From Pseudomonadota bacterium (GTDB lineage Bacteria; Myxococcota; Myxococcia; Myxococcales; Myxococcaceae): a stretch of DNA of 64,000 nt. Numbering within the stretch: the first letter of the stretch is position 1; each line of letters begins with the position of its first letter. Of the stretch, positions 17,706 through 26,725 are shown in pieces. The translations under genes were made by a program, and so were the position numbers. The stretch lies in the NCBI GenBank assembly GCA_023426545.1, contig JAFAAN010000061.1, positions 62,001-126,000 on the forward strand. The letters run 5' to 3'. Under the pieces are notes generated by a model, which did no database searches, was not told the origin of the DNA, and was given only the letters and a program-made list of their open reading frames with translations.

Positions 17706-19674
17706 GGGAGGTGGCCTTGTCCAGGTCGAGAATCTGCTGTTCCCCCATGTAGGACTTCGTCTCGTAGCGGGTAATCTTGCCAATCTTCCGGACGATTTCC
17801 GCCATCCGCTCCGCCTCGCGGTAGATGATGTCCACCGGCTTCCAGGCGAAGTCGTCTTCCTTCAGCTTCCGCTTCAGCAGCTCGGCGTAGCCCATCACCG
17901 AGGTAAGTGGCTGGTTCAGCTCGTGCGCGGCGGTGCCGGCGAGCGCGACGATGACCGCGCTCTTCTCGCTCTCCTCCAGCCGCGTCTCCACGTCGGACAG
18001 CTTGCGCTCCAGCTGCATGCGCGCGCGCATGTCCGTGAAGATGCCCACGCTGAACACCTCACGGCCGCCCTCGTAGACGATGGAGGCCGTCATGTTCACC
18101 GGCACCCGCTCCCCGGAGCGGTGCACCAGCTCCTCCCGGATGAGGGACAGCCGCCCCTTGCCGCCGTGCTCGGGGGCGCGAATCATCGCCATCACCCGCT
18201 TCGCCACTCCTGGCGGATAGAGCTGGTGGACGCCGAGCCCTCCCAGCGCCTCCTGCGCGGTGTAGCCGCACAGCGCCTCCGCGCCCTTGTTGAAGAGGAT
18301 GATGCGCCCTTTCAGGTCGGCCGCGATGATGGCGTCCACCGACGAGTCGATGAGCCGCTCCAGGAAGTCCTTCGTCTGGAGCAGCTCGTCCTCCAGCTTC
18401 CGGGCGTCCGTGACGTCGCGAAAGGAGAGGATGGTGGCCGCCTCCTCGTCGCGCAGCGGCGCGGCGGACATGGACAGCGTCAGGCGGCGGCCCTTGCTCG
18501 TGCACACCTCCACGTCCACGCCGGAGCGCGCCTCGCCGCGCGCGGCGGTGGTCACCAGCTCCATCAGCACGTTCTCGTCCACCGGCTGGGTGAGCTGGTG
18601 CAGGTGGCGGTTCCGCGCGTCGGAGGCGCTCACGTCCAGCATCGCCGCGCCGGACGGGTTCAGCGACAGGATGCAGGCCTTGTCGTCGAGGATGGCCACG
18701 CCTTCGCTGACGTGCGCGAAGAAGAGCTGGTACGGCTTGAACGAGGCCGCCTGCTCCTCCGCGGCCAGACGGGCCGTCTTCTCCGCCTCCGTCTGTCCGC
18801 GCACCAACTGGAGCACGGACGCGTTGCGCAGGGCCACCGCGGTGGCGTGCGCCACGGTGGTGAGGAAGTCGATCTCCCGGGGCGTGAAGGTGCGCCGCCA
18901 CCCGGTGGCGCGCAGCAGCAACACGCCGCGCACCTGCCCGCGGATGGGCAGCGGCAGCGCGGCGATGGCGTGGATGCCCCGGGCCGCCACCGCGCGGCGC
19001 TCCACGTCCCCCAGCAGCGGGTGGGTGGAGGCCTCCTGCATCACCACGGTCTTTCCTGTGCGCGTCACCTCGCGAATCTCGGGGTAGCGGGACAGGTCGA
19101 TGCGCAGGTTCCGCAGCGTGGGGTCGTCGCTGGTGGCGACGATGATGCCTTCATCCGCGCTGCGCCCCAGCATCACCAGCGTGGCGCGCGCGATGTCCAG
19201 CTTCTCCGCCAGCCGCCGGGTGACGCCGTGGAGCAGCGCCTCCACGTCCGATGTCTCCGCGTAGTCCGCCGTCAGCTCCAGCAGGAGCGCTAGGTCCTCC
19301 TGGCTGCGGGCCTGCTCCTCGCGCTCCACGTGGCGCTCGGCCGCCCCCTGGAGCCGCCAGGCCAGCTCGTGCAGGGCCACCGGCGCGGTGAGGACGTCCG
19401 CGGGCTTGAGCGACTGCGCCGCGGCGAAGGCCTCTTCCCCCGGCTCCGCCAGCACCACCAGCGTGAGGTGACCAGCGGGCGCGGCGCCGAGCAGGGCCTG
19501 ACTCGCGGCGAGCCCTCCTGGCGCGGTGAGGTCCACCAGCGCCAGCGAGGCCTCTTCGAGCCCGGACACCACCCGAAGGCCCGCACGCGCGGCCGCCGCG
19601 GCCAGCAGCTCCCGCGCGGGTGAGTCCGGGGGCACCAGGGAGATGCCTGATACGAGTTCCAGCGAGGACGGCAC
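17695..19674 (-). CDS. GAF-PAS-PAS-HisKA protein lacking an ATPase domain
   Basis: This soluble signalling protein has about 659 residues if it starts at the GTG at 19674; the frame is open to 19827, but those first 51 codons look non-coding. The N-terminal ~120 residues form an unrecognised, possibly receiver-like domain. A GAF domain lies at about 144-289 (AAVAARGIHAIAALPLPIRGQ), followed by two PAS domains (VSEGVAILDDKACILSLNPSG; SVDAIIAADLKGRIILFNKGA). A HisKA helix pair has His in AGTAAHELNQPLTSVMGYAE (about 584). The protein ends about 75 residues after this His, so there is no HATPase domain. No frameshift is visible, and the stop overlaps the next kinase start. It probably relies on that kinase for phosphorylation, which is inference. 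Confidence 0.82.
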
Positions 19675-19991
19675 GTGGGAGGTGGGGTCCTGGGCAGAAG
19701 GGGGCCCCACTCTACACGGCCCGGCGGCCCAGGGGCAGTCCGACTCGAAAGGGATGTGGGTCGCGGCGCGGAGGGCGCTCGCGAGGACGGCCGCATCCCC
19801 CCTGCCCGCCGGGACGAGGGGGGACACAGGAGGCAGGGTTTCGCGCCGCAGCGCCGCTGCACCGGCGGGTCGGCCGGGCGTACCTTGACGTCAGGAAGTG
19901 CGCACGGGATATGAGCCGCCTTGGACATCCAGGTGAGGACGACGGAGCCAGCCCTTCGCGGCGCGGGCTCCAGCTCCAGGAGGGGACTGCC
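19675..19991. other. Divergent intergenic region upstream of ydfG
   Basis: These 317 bases separate the kinase-like gene from ydfG. The left half could be coding if the kinase-like gene starts further upstream. The right half holds a promoter-like pair at 19885-19913 and the ydfG ribosome site (AGGAGG just before 19992). I see nothing else. Confidence 0.4.
19885..19913 (+). promoter_or_regulatory. Possible promoter of ydfG
   Basis: TTGACG (19885-19890) and GATATG (19908-19913) are separated by 17 bases. The -35 is a 5/6 match and the -10 only 3/6. Transcription would start near 19920, about 72 bases before the ydfG ATG. Confidence 0.4.
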
Positions 19992-20741
19992 ATGAACGTG
20001 CTGATCACCGGGGCCACGGCCGGATTCGGACTGGCCATCGCCCGCCGCTTCATCCAGGACGGCGCTCGCGTCATCGCCACCGGGCGCCGCACCGAGCGGC
20101 TGGAGTCCCTGCGCGCCGAGTTGGGAGAGCGGCTGCTGCCCCTGACGCTCGACATCACCGACCGTGAGGCCGTGGAGCGGACCGTCCGCTCGCTGCCCGC
20201 GGACTTCGCCGAGGTGGATGTGCTGGTCAACAACGCGGGCCTGGCGCTGGGGCTGGACCTGGCGCAGTCGGCGCGCGTGGAGGACTGGGACACGATGGTG
20301 GACACCAACGTGAAGGGCCTCCTGTACTGCACGCACGCGGTGCTGCCCGGCATGGTGGCGCGCAACCGGGGCCACGTCATCAACATGGGCTCGGTGGCGG
20401 CGGAGTGGCCCTACCCGGGCGGCAACGTGTACGGCGCCACCAAGGCCTTCGTGCACCAGTTCAGCCTCAACCTGCGCGCGGACCTGCACGGCACCGCCGT
20501 GCGCGTGACGGACATCGAGCCGGGGCTGGTGGGCGGCACGGAGTTCTCCAACGTCCGCTTCAAGGGCGACGACGCGCGCGCCGCGTCCGTCTACGCCAAC
20601 ACCCAGGCGCTGACGCCCGAGGACATCGCGGACGCGGTGCACTGGGTGGCCACGCGGCCCGCGCACGTGAACATCAACGTCATGTCGCTGATGCCCGTGT
20701 CGCAGTCCTTCGGGCCCCTGCCGGTGAAGCGGCAGGGCTGA
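19992..20741 (+). CDS. ydfG: NADP-dependent 3-hydroxy acid dehydrogenase, YdfG type
   Basis: This 249-residue classical short-chain dehydrogenase shows very close similarity to E. coli YdfG along its length. Examples are VLITGATAGFG, DVLVNNAGLALG, GNVYGATKAFVHQFSLNLR, DLHGTAVRVTDIEPGLVGG and TEFSNVRFKGDD. YdfG oxidises L-allo-threonine and other 3-hydroxy acids and reduces malonic semialdehyde with NADPH. The cofactor motif TGATAGFG and the catalytic Tyr/Lys (YGATK) are intact. AGGAGG stands just upstream of the ATG. It is a single gene, convergent with yhhQ. Confidence 0.93.
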   Translation: MNVLITGATAGFGLAIARRFIQDGARVIATGRRTERLESLRAELGERLLPLTLDITDREAVERTVRSLPADFAEVDVLVNNAGLALGLDLAQSARVEDWDTMVDTNVKGLLYCTHAVLPGMVARNRGHVINMGSVAAEWPYPGGNVYGATKAFVHQFSLNLRADLHGTAVRVTDIEPGLVGGTEFSNVRFKGDDARAASVYANTQALTPEDIADAVHWVATRPAHVNINVMSLMPVSQSFGPLPVKRQG

Positions 20742-20765
20742 GGCTTGGGCGCACGTCCCGCGTGC

Positions 20766-21515
20766 TCACGCGGCGCGGGAGGAGGCCTCCGGAGCGACGG
20801 CGGCAGCGGGCGAGGCAATGGGCTCCCCGTCCTCGCCCAGCACCACCGGGGGGATGCCCAGCTTGCGCTCCACGAAGGCGTGCCCCAGGTAGATGAAGGG
20901 CGTCAGGCCCAACGCGACCAGCAGCTTCACCACGTAGGACGTGTAGATCATCGTCATGATGGTGGAGTTGGGCAGCACGTTCGTCCATGCCACGTACTGC
21001 ACCACCGTCGTGTCGATGAGCTGTGACGCCAGCGTGGAGCCCGTCGCCCGCAGCCACAACAGCCGGTTGCGCGTCACGCGCTTGAGCGCGTTGAAGATGG
21101 AGATGTCGCAGAACTGGCCCACCAGGTACGCAATCATCGACGCGATGAGGATGCGCTGTGAGCCGTCGAAGACGTTGTTGAACGAGGACTCCACCGTGCC
21201 CGTGAAGTCCTCCGCGCGCGTCAGCGGCGCCCACGGCACCTGCACGGCGATGGCAATCACCACGAAGGCGAAGATGGCCATGAAGAAGCCCACCCACGTC
21301 ACGAAGCGGGCCGCCTTCTTCCCGTAGAACTCGTTGAGGATGTCCGTGAGGAGGAACGTCACCGGGAAGGGCAGCATGCCGATGGACATGGTCGCCACCA
21401 CGGGCCCCACATCCGCCTCGAACAGCTTCACGCCGATGATGTCGCCCACCACCAGCGACGTGACGAACACGCTCGCCAACACCACGAAGAGCTGTAGCCG
21501 TTTGTCGAGGAGCAT
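20766..21515 (-). CDS. yhhQ: Queuosine precursor transporter, YhhQ/VUT family
   Basis: This 249-residue inner-membrane protein has about six hydrophobic segments. It carries the family motifs MSIGMLPFPVTFLLTDILNEF, GSQRILIASMIAYLVGQFCD and SQLIDTTVVQY. YhhQ/VUT proteins import 7-cyano- or 7-aminomethyl-7-deazaguanine for the tRNA modification queuosine. The C-terminal tail after the last segment is Ala/Pro-rich and variable. No queuosine genes adjoin it. Confidence 0.9.
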   Translation of the reverse strand: MLLDKRLQLFVVLASVFVTSLVVGDIIGVKLFEADVGPVVATMSIGMLPFPVTFLLTDILNEFYGKKAARFVTWVGFFMAIFAFVVIAIAVQVPWAPLTRAEDFTGTVESSFNNVFDGSQRILIASMIAYLVGQFCDISIFNALKRVTRNRLLWLRATGSTLASQLIDTTVVQYVAWTNVLPNSTIMTMIYTSYVVKLLVALGLTPFIYLGHAFVERKLGIPPVVLGEDGEPIASPAAAVAPEASSRAA

Positions 21516-21554
21516 TCCGTCATCCCATGAGCCGAGGCCGCGTCATACCGCGCC

Positions 21555-22334
21555 TCACTCCCGCAGCAGGAGCCCACCATCTAGCACCAGTTCGGAGCCG
21601 GAAAGCCAGGTCGCCCCCAGCAGGTAGCGCACCGCCTCGGCCACGTCCTCGGGGCGCCCCAGGCGCCCGAGCGGATGCAGCGCCCGCAGGCCCGTGAGCT
21701 GCGCCTCCTGACGGCGCGCGGCCTCGGCCTCGGACAGTGGCCCCTCTCCTGGCGCCCGTCGCACCTCGCGCGCCATGTCCGTCTCCACCACGCCCGGCAG
21801 CACGGCGCTGGCACGCACGCCCCGCGCCGCTCCGGCCAGCGCCAGCACCTTCATCACCTGGAGCAGGCCCGCCTTCGCCGCGCTGTACACCGCGCTGGTG
21901 AGAATCGGCCGCGTGGCCAGCGTGGAGGCGATGAACACCTGCGCCCCACCCGGCTCCAATACCTCCAGGGCCTGCTCGCCCAGCCGCAGCGGCGCGACGA
22001 GGTTGACCTCGAGCTGCGCGCGCAGCGCGTCCTCGCCGATGTGGCCGGGCGGCTCGTGCACCACCTGCCCCGCGCTGTGGACGAAGCCATCCAGGCCCCC
22101 CAGCAGCCCCGCGGCCCGGCGCAGCAGCCCCTCGCGCGCTTCGGGTGAGGCCAGGTCGCACGGCAGCGCGAAGGCCCGGCCCGGCCAGTCCCTCGCCAGC
22201 GACTCCAGCACCTCCGCGCGCCGGCCCACCACCACCACCTGACCTCCCGCGCGCAGCAGGGCCTCCGCCACGGCCCGGCCAATGCCCGTCCCGCCCCCGG
22301 TGACCAGCACCTTGCGCGTGCCCTCCTCACCCAT
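21555..22334 (-). CDS. Short-chain dehydrogenase/reductase
   Basis: This 259-residue SDR enzyme has the Rossmann motif TGGGTGIGRA at the N-terminus, GFVHSAGQVVHEPPGH in the NAG-equivalent position, and the catalytic set Ser (FIASTLATRPIL), Tyr and Lys (YSAAKAG). The C-terminus ends SGSELVLDGGLLLRE, as in the FabG-like classical SDRs. The substrate cannot be told. The ATG at 22334 is preferred over one at 22379 because GGAG lies just upstream and MGEEGTRKVLVTGG is a natural start. It follows the FolB-cupin gene on the same strand after a 120-base gap, so it may belong to the pterin cluster. Confidence 0.88.
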   Translation of the reverse strand: MGEEGTRKVLVTGGGTGIGRAVAEALLRAGGQVVVVGRRAEVLESLARDWPGRAFALPCDLASPEAREGLLRRAAGLLGGLDGFVHSAGQVVHEPPGHIGEDALRAQLEVNLVAPLRLGEQALEVLEPGGAQVFIASTLATRPILTSAVYSAAKAGLLQVMKVLALAGAARGVRASAVLPGVVETDMAREVRRAPGEGPLSEAEAARRQEAQLTGLRALHPLGRLGRPEDVAEAVRYLLGATWLSGSELVLDGGLLLRE

Positions 22335-22454
22335 GAGCCGCGCTCCCTGGCTCCAGGGGCCCTGGCGCTCCCGGCGCAAGGCCCCTCACACGCTCGCGCG
22401 CAGGTCCCCGCACGGCGAGGCCCAGGGACGCCGCCTCGCACGGCCCCACCGCGC

Positions 22455-23294
22455 TCACGGGTGGCGCTCCGCGGACGAGTCCGGCGCGGCGGGTTCGTCG
22501 AGGGGGTAATAGGACTGGCCGGCGAGGGGGGACAGGCCCGAGGGGGGCGGCGCGGTCTCCACCTCGTCCGAGGGAATGAAGCCGGGCCGGTTCACACAGA
22601 GCACCGTTTGCTCGGTGGGCGACGGGTTGTCGTAGCGGTGCACGAAGCCGTGCGGCCAGTGGAAGGCCATGCCCCGTGCCACCGGTTGGCCCTGGAGCAG
22701 CATGCCCGAGCCCAGCACCAGCTCGCTCTCCTCCATCCGTTGATGCACGTGCGAGGGGATGCAGCCCCCCGGCTTCACCCGCAGCCGGTACACGCCATAG
22801 CCCGCGCCCTCGTGGATGATGTCCACGCGGCCGAAGGGCTTCTCCTCCCGGCCGTACACCATCTCCTCCGCGGTGCGGTGGACCTGGAGCGACGGCATCG
22901 CGAGCCCGCCCAGCGCCAGCGGCTTGGTGACGCGCACCGTGGCCGCCTGGACCTGCGCGCGCGGGACGTCGTCCGTGGGCGGCGCCAGCACGTAGCGGCA
23001 CACCGTCTCCACGGCGGCCTCCAGCAGCTCGAAGCGGCACGCCTCCAGCAGGAAGCGCAGCTCTCCGGCCAGCCGGCCATAGTTCACCGTGTGCGCCAGC
23101 CTGCCTCCGGCCGCGGCGGCGCGGGTGTCCAGGAAGAGGGCCACGTCCAGCCGGAGCGGCTGCGCCGCGATGCGCTCCCGGTTGAAGACCCCCACGATGC
23201 AGTCCACGGTGAGGCCGCGCAGCTCGATGATGTCCAGCGGACGCCCCCCCGGCGCCGTGACGACGGGAGGATGAAAGGCGTACTCCGCGCTCAT
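22455..23294 (-). CDS. folB: Dihydroneopterin aldolase (FolB) fused to a cupin domain
   Basis: This 279-residue protein contains two domains. Residues ~15-130 are a FolB domain: IIELRGLTVDCIVGVFNRERI, LAHTVNYGRLAGELRFLLE, ELLEAAVETVCRYVL and ATVRVTKPLALGG, which holds the Lys of the FolB active site. FolB cleaves or epimerises 7,8-dihydroneopterin in folate and tetrahydropterin synthesis. Residues ~150-245 form a cupin barrel with a metal-type motif, GGCIPSHVHQRMEESELVLG and HGFVHRYDNPS. The function of the cupin is unknown; it may bind a pterin or metal. The start ATG overlaps the stop of the FolM-like gene by 4 bases, so the two are translationally coupled. Confidence 0.87.
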   Translation of the reverse strand: MSAEYAFHPPVVTAPGGRPLDIIELRGLTVDCIVGVFNRERIAAQPLRLDVALFLDTRAAAAGGRLAHTVNYGRLAGELRFLLEACRFELLEAAVETVCRYVLAPPTDDVPRAQVQAATVRVTKPLALGGLAMPSLQVHRTAEEMVYGREEKPFGRVDIIHEGAGYGVYRLRVKPGGCIPSHVHQRMEESELVLGSGMLLQGQPVARGMAFHWPHGFVHRYDNPSPTEQTVLCVNRPGFIPSDEVETAPPPSGLSPLAGQSYYPLDEPAAPDSSAERHP

Positions 23295-24016
23295 AGCCGT
23301 GCGCTCCTGCCGCCATCGACGGCGATGACCTGCCCGGTGATGTACGGCGCCTCGCGGGCGAGGAAGACGACCGTGCGGGCGATGTCCTCGACACAGCCCT
23401 CGCACCCCATGGGGACCTGGCGCAGCACCGCCTCGCGGGCCTCGGCGTCGAAGTCCTCCGGGAAGGCCACCACGCCGGGCGACACGGCGTTGACGCGGAT
23501 GTGCGGGGCCAGCTCCACCGCCAGCGCGCGGGTGAGCATGATGAGGCCCGCCTTGCTCACCGAGTAATGCGCGTAGTGGCTCACCGGCCGCTCCCCGCCG
23601 ATGTCGGTGATGTGCACCACCAGCGGGTCCGTGCCGGCGCGCAGCGCGGGGAGCAGGGCCTGGGTGAGGAAGAAGGGCGCGTCCAGGTTCACCGCCAGCA
23701 TGGTGCGGTACTGGTCGCGGGAGATGGCGGCGAAGTCGCGGCGCTCGTACAGGCCGGCGTTGTGGACCACCACGTCCAGCGCGGGCCAGGCCTCGCGAAC
23801 CTGACCGGCCAGCGCCTCCACCGCCTCCGGTCGGCTCAGGTCGGCGCTATGGAGGGTGACGCGGCGGCCAAGCGCTCGAAGCTCCTCCGCCAGCGCGGCC
23901 AGCGGTTCGAGCGAGCGGTTCGCGTGCAGCGCCAGGTCATAGCCCGCGCGGCCGAGGGCCCGGGCCACCGCGCCGCCAATGCGGATGCCGGCCCCGGTGA
24001 TGAATGCGGTCGCCAT
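23291..24016 (-). CDS. folM: Pteridine reductase / FolM-like SDR
   Basis: This 241-residue SDR has features of the pteridine reductase branch: ITGAGIRIGGAVARALGRAGYDLALHANRS, DVVVHNAGLYERRDFAAIS, the catalytic region ITDIGGERPVSHYAHYSVSKAG, and VNAVSPGVVAFPED. FolM-type enzymes reduce dihydromonapterin or dihydrobiopterin to the tetrahydro form with NADPH. The overlap with the FolB-cupin gene strongly supports a pterin role. The ATG at 24016 gives MATAFITGAG. An upstream in-frame ATG at 24055 adds 13 unlikely residues. Confidence 0.82.
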   Translation of the reverse strand: MATAFITGAGIRIGGAVARALGRAGYDLALHANRSLEPLAALAEELRALGRRVTLHSADLSRPEAVEALAGQVREAWPALDVVVHNAGLYERRDFAAISRDQYRTMLAVNLDAPFFLTQALLPALRAGTDPLVVHITDIGGERPVSHYAHYSVSKAGLIMLTRALAVELAPHIRVNAVSPGVVAFPEDFDAEAREAVLRQVPMGCEGCVEDIARTVVFLAREAPYITGQVIAVDGGRSARL

Positions 24017-24138
24017 TGCGGCGCATTCACTAACAGGGCCGGCGGGGAAAGGCACTGCGGACCTGCTGCCGCAGAGCGCGCCGGGCTACCCCCGCAGCCC
24101 GGCGCGCCCCACGGCGCGGTCCCCCGAACCTCGAATCG

Positions 24139-24570
24139 TCAGTAGCGGCCGGCGCTGGCGACGTGCACCCGGCCCGGCGCGAAGGGCACCCAGACCCACT
24201 CCTGGACCGGCTCGTAGCGGGCCGGCACCCAGCGCTGCTCGTAGAAGCCCCCCGTGCAACGCTTCACCCGCGAGCGGCGGTGGTTCTGCTCGCGGCAGAC
24301 CTCGGGGACCCACACGCGCTCGTAGCGGCCCTCCACCCAGCGGTTCACCGTCTGCAACTCGTAGCGGCCCCGGGCGTGGGGCGGCGGCAGCGGAGCCGGC
24401 CCCGGCTGGCGGCGGATGTCGACATGGACACTGACGCCGCCACCGCGGCCGTCGTTCCGGTGCTGCTGGGAGAGCCGGGACTTCTCGTGGTCATCCTTCG
24501 CGTGCGCGGCCGTAGAGCCGAGGAACAGCATTCCGAAAGCCAGCACCGCGATACCCGTCTTGAGCGCCAT
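24139..24570 (-). CDS. Small secreted Trp/Arg-rich protein
   Basis: This 143-residue protein has a signal peptide (MALKTGIAVLAFGMLFLGST, cleaved near AHA) and a basic mature part. The C-terminal half repeats a short aromatic-basic pattern: RWVEGRYERVWVPEVC, YEQRWVPARYEP and VQEWVWVPF. Two Cys (EVCREQ, KRCTGG) may form a disulfide in the periplasm. AAGGAGGACGAC before the ATG is an excellent ribosome site. I do not recognise a characterised family. Confidence 0.78.
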   Translation of the reverse strand: MALKTGIAVLAFGMLFLGSTAAHAKDDHEKSRLSQQHRNDGRGGGVSVHVDIRRQPGPAPLPPPHARGRYELQTVNRWVEGRYERVWVPEVCREQNHRRSRVKRCTGGFYEQRWVPARYEPVQEWVWVPFAPGRVHVASAGRY

Positions 24571-24695
24571 GTCGTCCTCCTTCCGTCGTCTTGCTTGAAC
24601 CTTCTGACGGGGCCCCCGCGGGAACATTCAATGCCCGATATCCAGCGCATTTCCGGGGGAGGGGCCGGTCCGGGTGCGATACACCCGAGCGCACC

Positions 24696-25412
24696 ATGTT
24701 CCACCACAAGGGCCCCACCCTCCGGGAGCTGGCCACCCAGGCCCTCTCCTCCGTCGAGCGCGGCTACGACCTGCTCGCGCCCAAGTTCGAGTACACGCCC
24801 TTCCGCACTCCGGACGCGGTGCTCGAAGCCGCCATCGCGCAGGTGGGGGCGCCGGGCGGCATCGGCAGCGCGCTCGACGTGTGCTGCGGCACGGGCGCGG
24901 CCATGCGCTTCCTGCGGCCGCTCGCGAGGGAGCGTGTGGTGGGCCTCGACCTCAGCCAGGGCATGCTCGACGAAGCCCGCCAGCAGCTCGCGGAGGCGCC
25001 CGGCACCGCCGCGCTGGAGTTCATCCAGGGCGACGCCCTGGCGCTCCCCTTCGAGGAGGCGTTCGACGTCGTCACCAGCTTCGGCGCCTTCGGCCACATC
25101 CTCGAAGCGGACGAGCCACGGCTGGTGCGCGGCATCGCCCGGGCGCTGCGCCCCGGGGGCCGCTTCGTCTTCGTCACCGCGCACGCGCCGTCGAAGCTCC
25201 GTCCGGGCTACTGGGTCGCCAGGGGCTTCAACGCCGCCATGCGCGTGCGCAACGCGCTGTGGAAGCCGCCCTTCGTCATGTACTACCTGACGTTCCTGGT
25301 GCCCCGCGCCCGCGCGCTGCTCGAAGCGGAGGGCTTCAGCGTCGAGGTGCGCGACGGCCTCATGCCAGAGCCCTTCTCCGCCCTGAGCACCGTCATCGCC
25401 ACCCGGCGCTGA
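24696..25412 (+). CDS. Class I SAM-dependent methyltransferase
   Basis: This 238-residue protein has the SAM-binding motif I LDVCCGTGAA (about 65-74), the acidic residue after strand 2 (VVGLDLSQGML) and motif LEFIQGDALALPF, followed by FDVVTSFGAFGHI. This is a methyltransferase-11/25-type domain. The C-terminal third contains a hydrophobic stretch (KPPFVMYYLTFLVPRARALL). The substrate is unknown; UbiE-like small-molecule methylation is one option. Its stop codon lies in a hairpin shared with the convergent GreA/B gene. Confidence 0.87.
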   Translation: MFHHKGPTLRELATQALSSVERGYDLLAPKFEYTPFRTPDAVLEAAIAQVGAPGGIGSALDVCCGTGAAMRFLRPLARERVVGLDLSQGMLDEARQQLAEAPGTAALEFIQGDALALPFEEAFDVVTSFGAFGHILEADEPRLVRGIARALRPGGRFVFVTAHAPSKLRPGYWVARGFNAAMRVRNALWKPPFVMYYLTFLVPRARALLEAEGFSVEVRDGLMPEPFSALSTVIATRR

Positions 25413-25426
25413 GCACGCGTCAGCGC
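25406..25426. terminator. Short hairpin spanning two convergent stop codons
   Basis: GCGCTGA (25406-25412) pairs perfectly with TCAGCGC (25420-25426) around a 7-base loop. The plus-strand stop TGA and the minus-strand stop TCA complement each other inside the stem. There is no T tract. It is only a candidate bidirectional terminator. Confidence 0.4.
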
Positions 25427-25923
25427 GCCGTGTAGTCCACCGCCGTCACCGTGTATTCCACGGTGCCGCGCGGGCGCTCCACCACGACGGACTCGCCCAC
25501 TTCCTTGCCCAGCAGGGCCCGGGCCAGGGGCGACTCCACGCTCAGCCGCCCCTCCTTCACGTCCGACTCATCCGGCCCGACGATGCGGTAGCGCACCTGA
25601 CCGCCCTCCTCGTCCTCCAGCTCCACCCACGCGCCGAAGAAGACGCGCCCGGCCTGCGAGGCGTCGGGCTCCACCACGCGCACTTCCTCCAGCACCGCGG
25701 CGAGCTCGTGCGCGCGCCGCTCGCGCTCCTTGCGGCGCACGCCGGCCTCCAGCTCGGTCAGCGCGTCCGCCTGGGGGTCCGGCCCCCGCGCCGCCGCCAG
25801 CTCCTCCTGGAGGGCCCTGTGGCCTTCCGGGGTGATGTAGCGCTTCTCGCCCGAGAACGCGCGCGGACGGACAGGCAGTACGCCCTCGTCGCCCGCATCT
25901 TCCTTCGTGAATGCCTTCGACAT
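25420..25923 (-). CDS. GreA/GreB-family transcription elongation factor
   Basis: This 167-residue protein combines an N-terminal coiled-coil hairpin (about 30-85, KRYITPEGHRALQEELAAAR, KERERRAHELAAVLEEVRVV) with a C-terminal FKBP-like domain (FFGAWVELEDEEGGQVRYRI, SPLARALLGKEVGESVVVER). Gre factors enter the RNA polymerase secondary channel and stimulate cleavage of backtracked RNA. The acidic pair usual at the coil tip of GreA is hard to place here: the tip region reads GPDPQADALTELEAG. It could therefore be a GreB-like or regulatory paralogue. The ATG is at 25923. Confidence 0.88.
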   Translation of the reverse strand: MSKAFTKEDAGDEGVLPVRPRAFSGEKRYITPEGHRALQEELAAARGPDPQADALTELEAGVRRKERERRAHELAAVLEEVRVVEPDASQAGRVFFGAWVELEDEEGGQVRYRIVGPDESDVKEGRLSVESPLARALLGKEVGESVVVERPRGTVEYTVTAVDYTAR

Positions 25924-26028
25924 GCCGGTCCTTTGTCTCCAAGCGGGCACGGCGGCAGGTTCGTGTACGCGTCCGCGAAACCGGCCGTTAAGCTGTGCCC
26001 CCTTCCAACTCCTCGCAAGGATGAAGCC

Positions 26029-26703
26029 ATGACAGGACAGACGCAGCTCATCGGCAAGCAGGGGCAGGCACTGGCGGGTTACCTGAGCGAAGCCCCGAAG
26101 GGCGACGCCCCCGGGGCGGTGGTGCTCATTCACGAGTACTGGGGCCTCAACGCGCACACGCGCGACGTCTCGGACCGGCTCGCGCGCGAGGGCTTCACCG
26201 TCTTCGCGGTGGACCTCTACGACGGCCGCGTGACGAAGGACGCGGACGAGGCCAACGCCATGCTCAAGGCGCTGGACAGAACCAAGGCCGTCGCGGACCT
26301 GCGCGCCGCCGTCGAGGCGCTGCGCGCGCGCAAGCCCGGCACCAAGGTGGCGATCATGGGCTTCTGCATGGGCGGCGCGCTGACGCTCCTGGCCGCCGCG
26401 AACGACCCGGGGCTCGACGCCGCCGTGGCCTTCTACGGTATCCCGCCGGAGCAGGCCGCGGACGTGTCGCGCATCCGCGCGCCGGTGCTCGGCCACTTCG
26501 CCCAGAACGATGAGTGGTGCTCGCCAGAGCGGGTGGACGCGCTGGAGCAGAAGATGAAGGCGGGCGGCGTCTCGGTGGAGATCCACCGCTACGACGCCCA
26601 GCACGCCTTCTTCAACTCCACGCGCCCGGAGGTCTACTCGCCGGACAACGCCGCCACGGCGTGGAAGCGCACCATCGACTTCCTCCACGCGAAGCTCGGC
26701 TGA
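26029..26703 (+). CDS. Dienelactone hydrolase family protein
   Basis: This 224-residue alpha/beta hydrolase has the dienelactone hydrolase triad: Cys in GFCMGGAL, Asp in FAQNDEWCS and His in DAQHAFFN. VVLIHEYWGLNAHTRDVSDRLA near the N-terminus is a family signature. The archetype opens dienelactones in chloroaromatic breakdown, but many homologues act on other esters. No aromatic-degradation genes surround it. The ATG at 26029 is the only sensible start. CTGAGCC at its stop pairs with GGCTCAG at the stop of the convergent lipoprotein gene. Confidence 0.9.
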   Translation: MTGQTQLIGKQGQALAGYLSEAPKGDAPGAVVLIHEYWGLNAHTRDVSDRLAREGFTVFAVDLYDGRVTKDADEANAMLKALDRTKAVADLRAAVEALRARKPGTKVAIMGFCMGGALTLLAAANDPGLDAAVAFYGIPPEQAADVSRIRAPVLGHFAQNDEWCSPERVDALEQKMKAGGVSVEIHRYDAQHAFFNSTRPEVYSPDNAATAWKRTIDFLHAKLG

Positions 26704-26725
26704 GCCTCGCGTGGACGGCGCCGGC

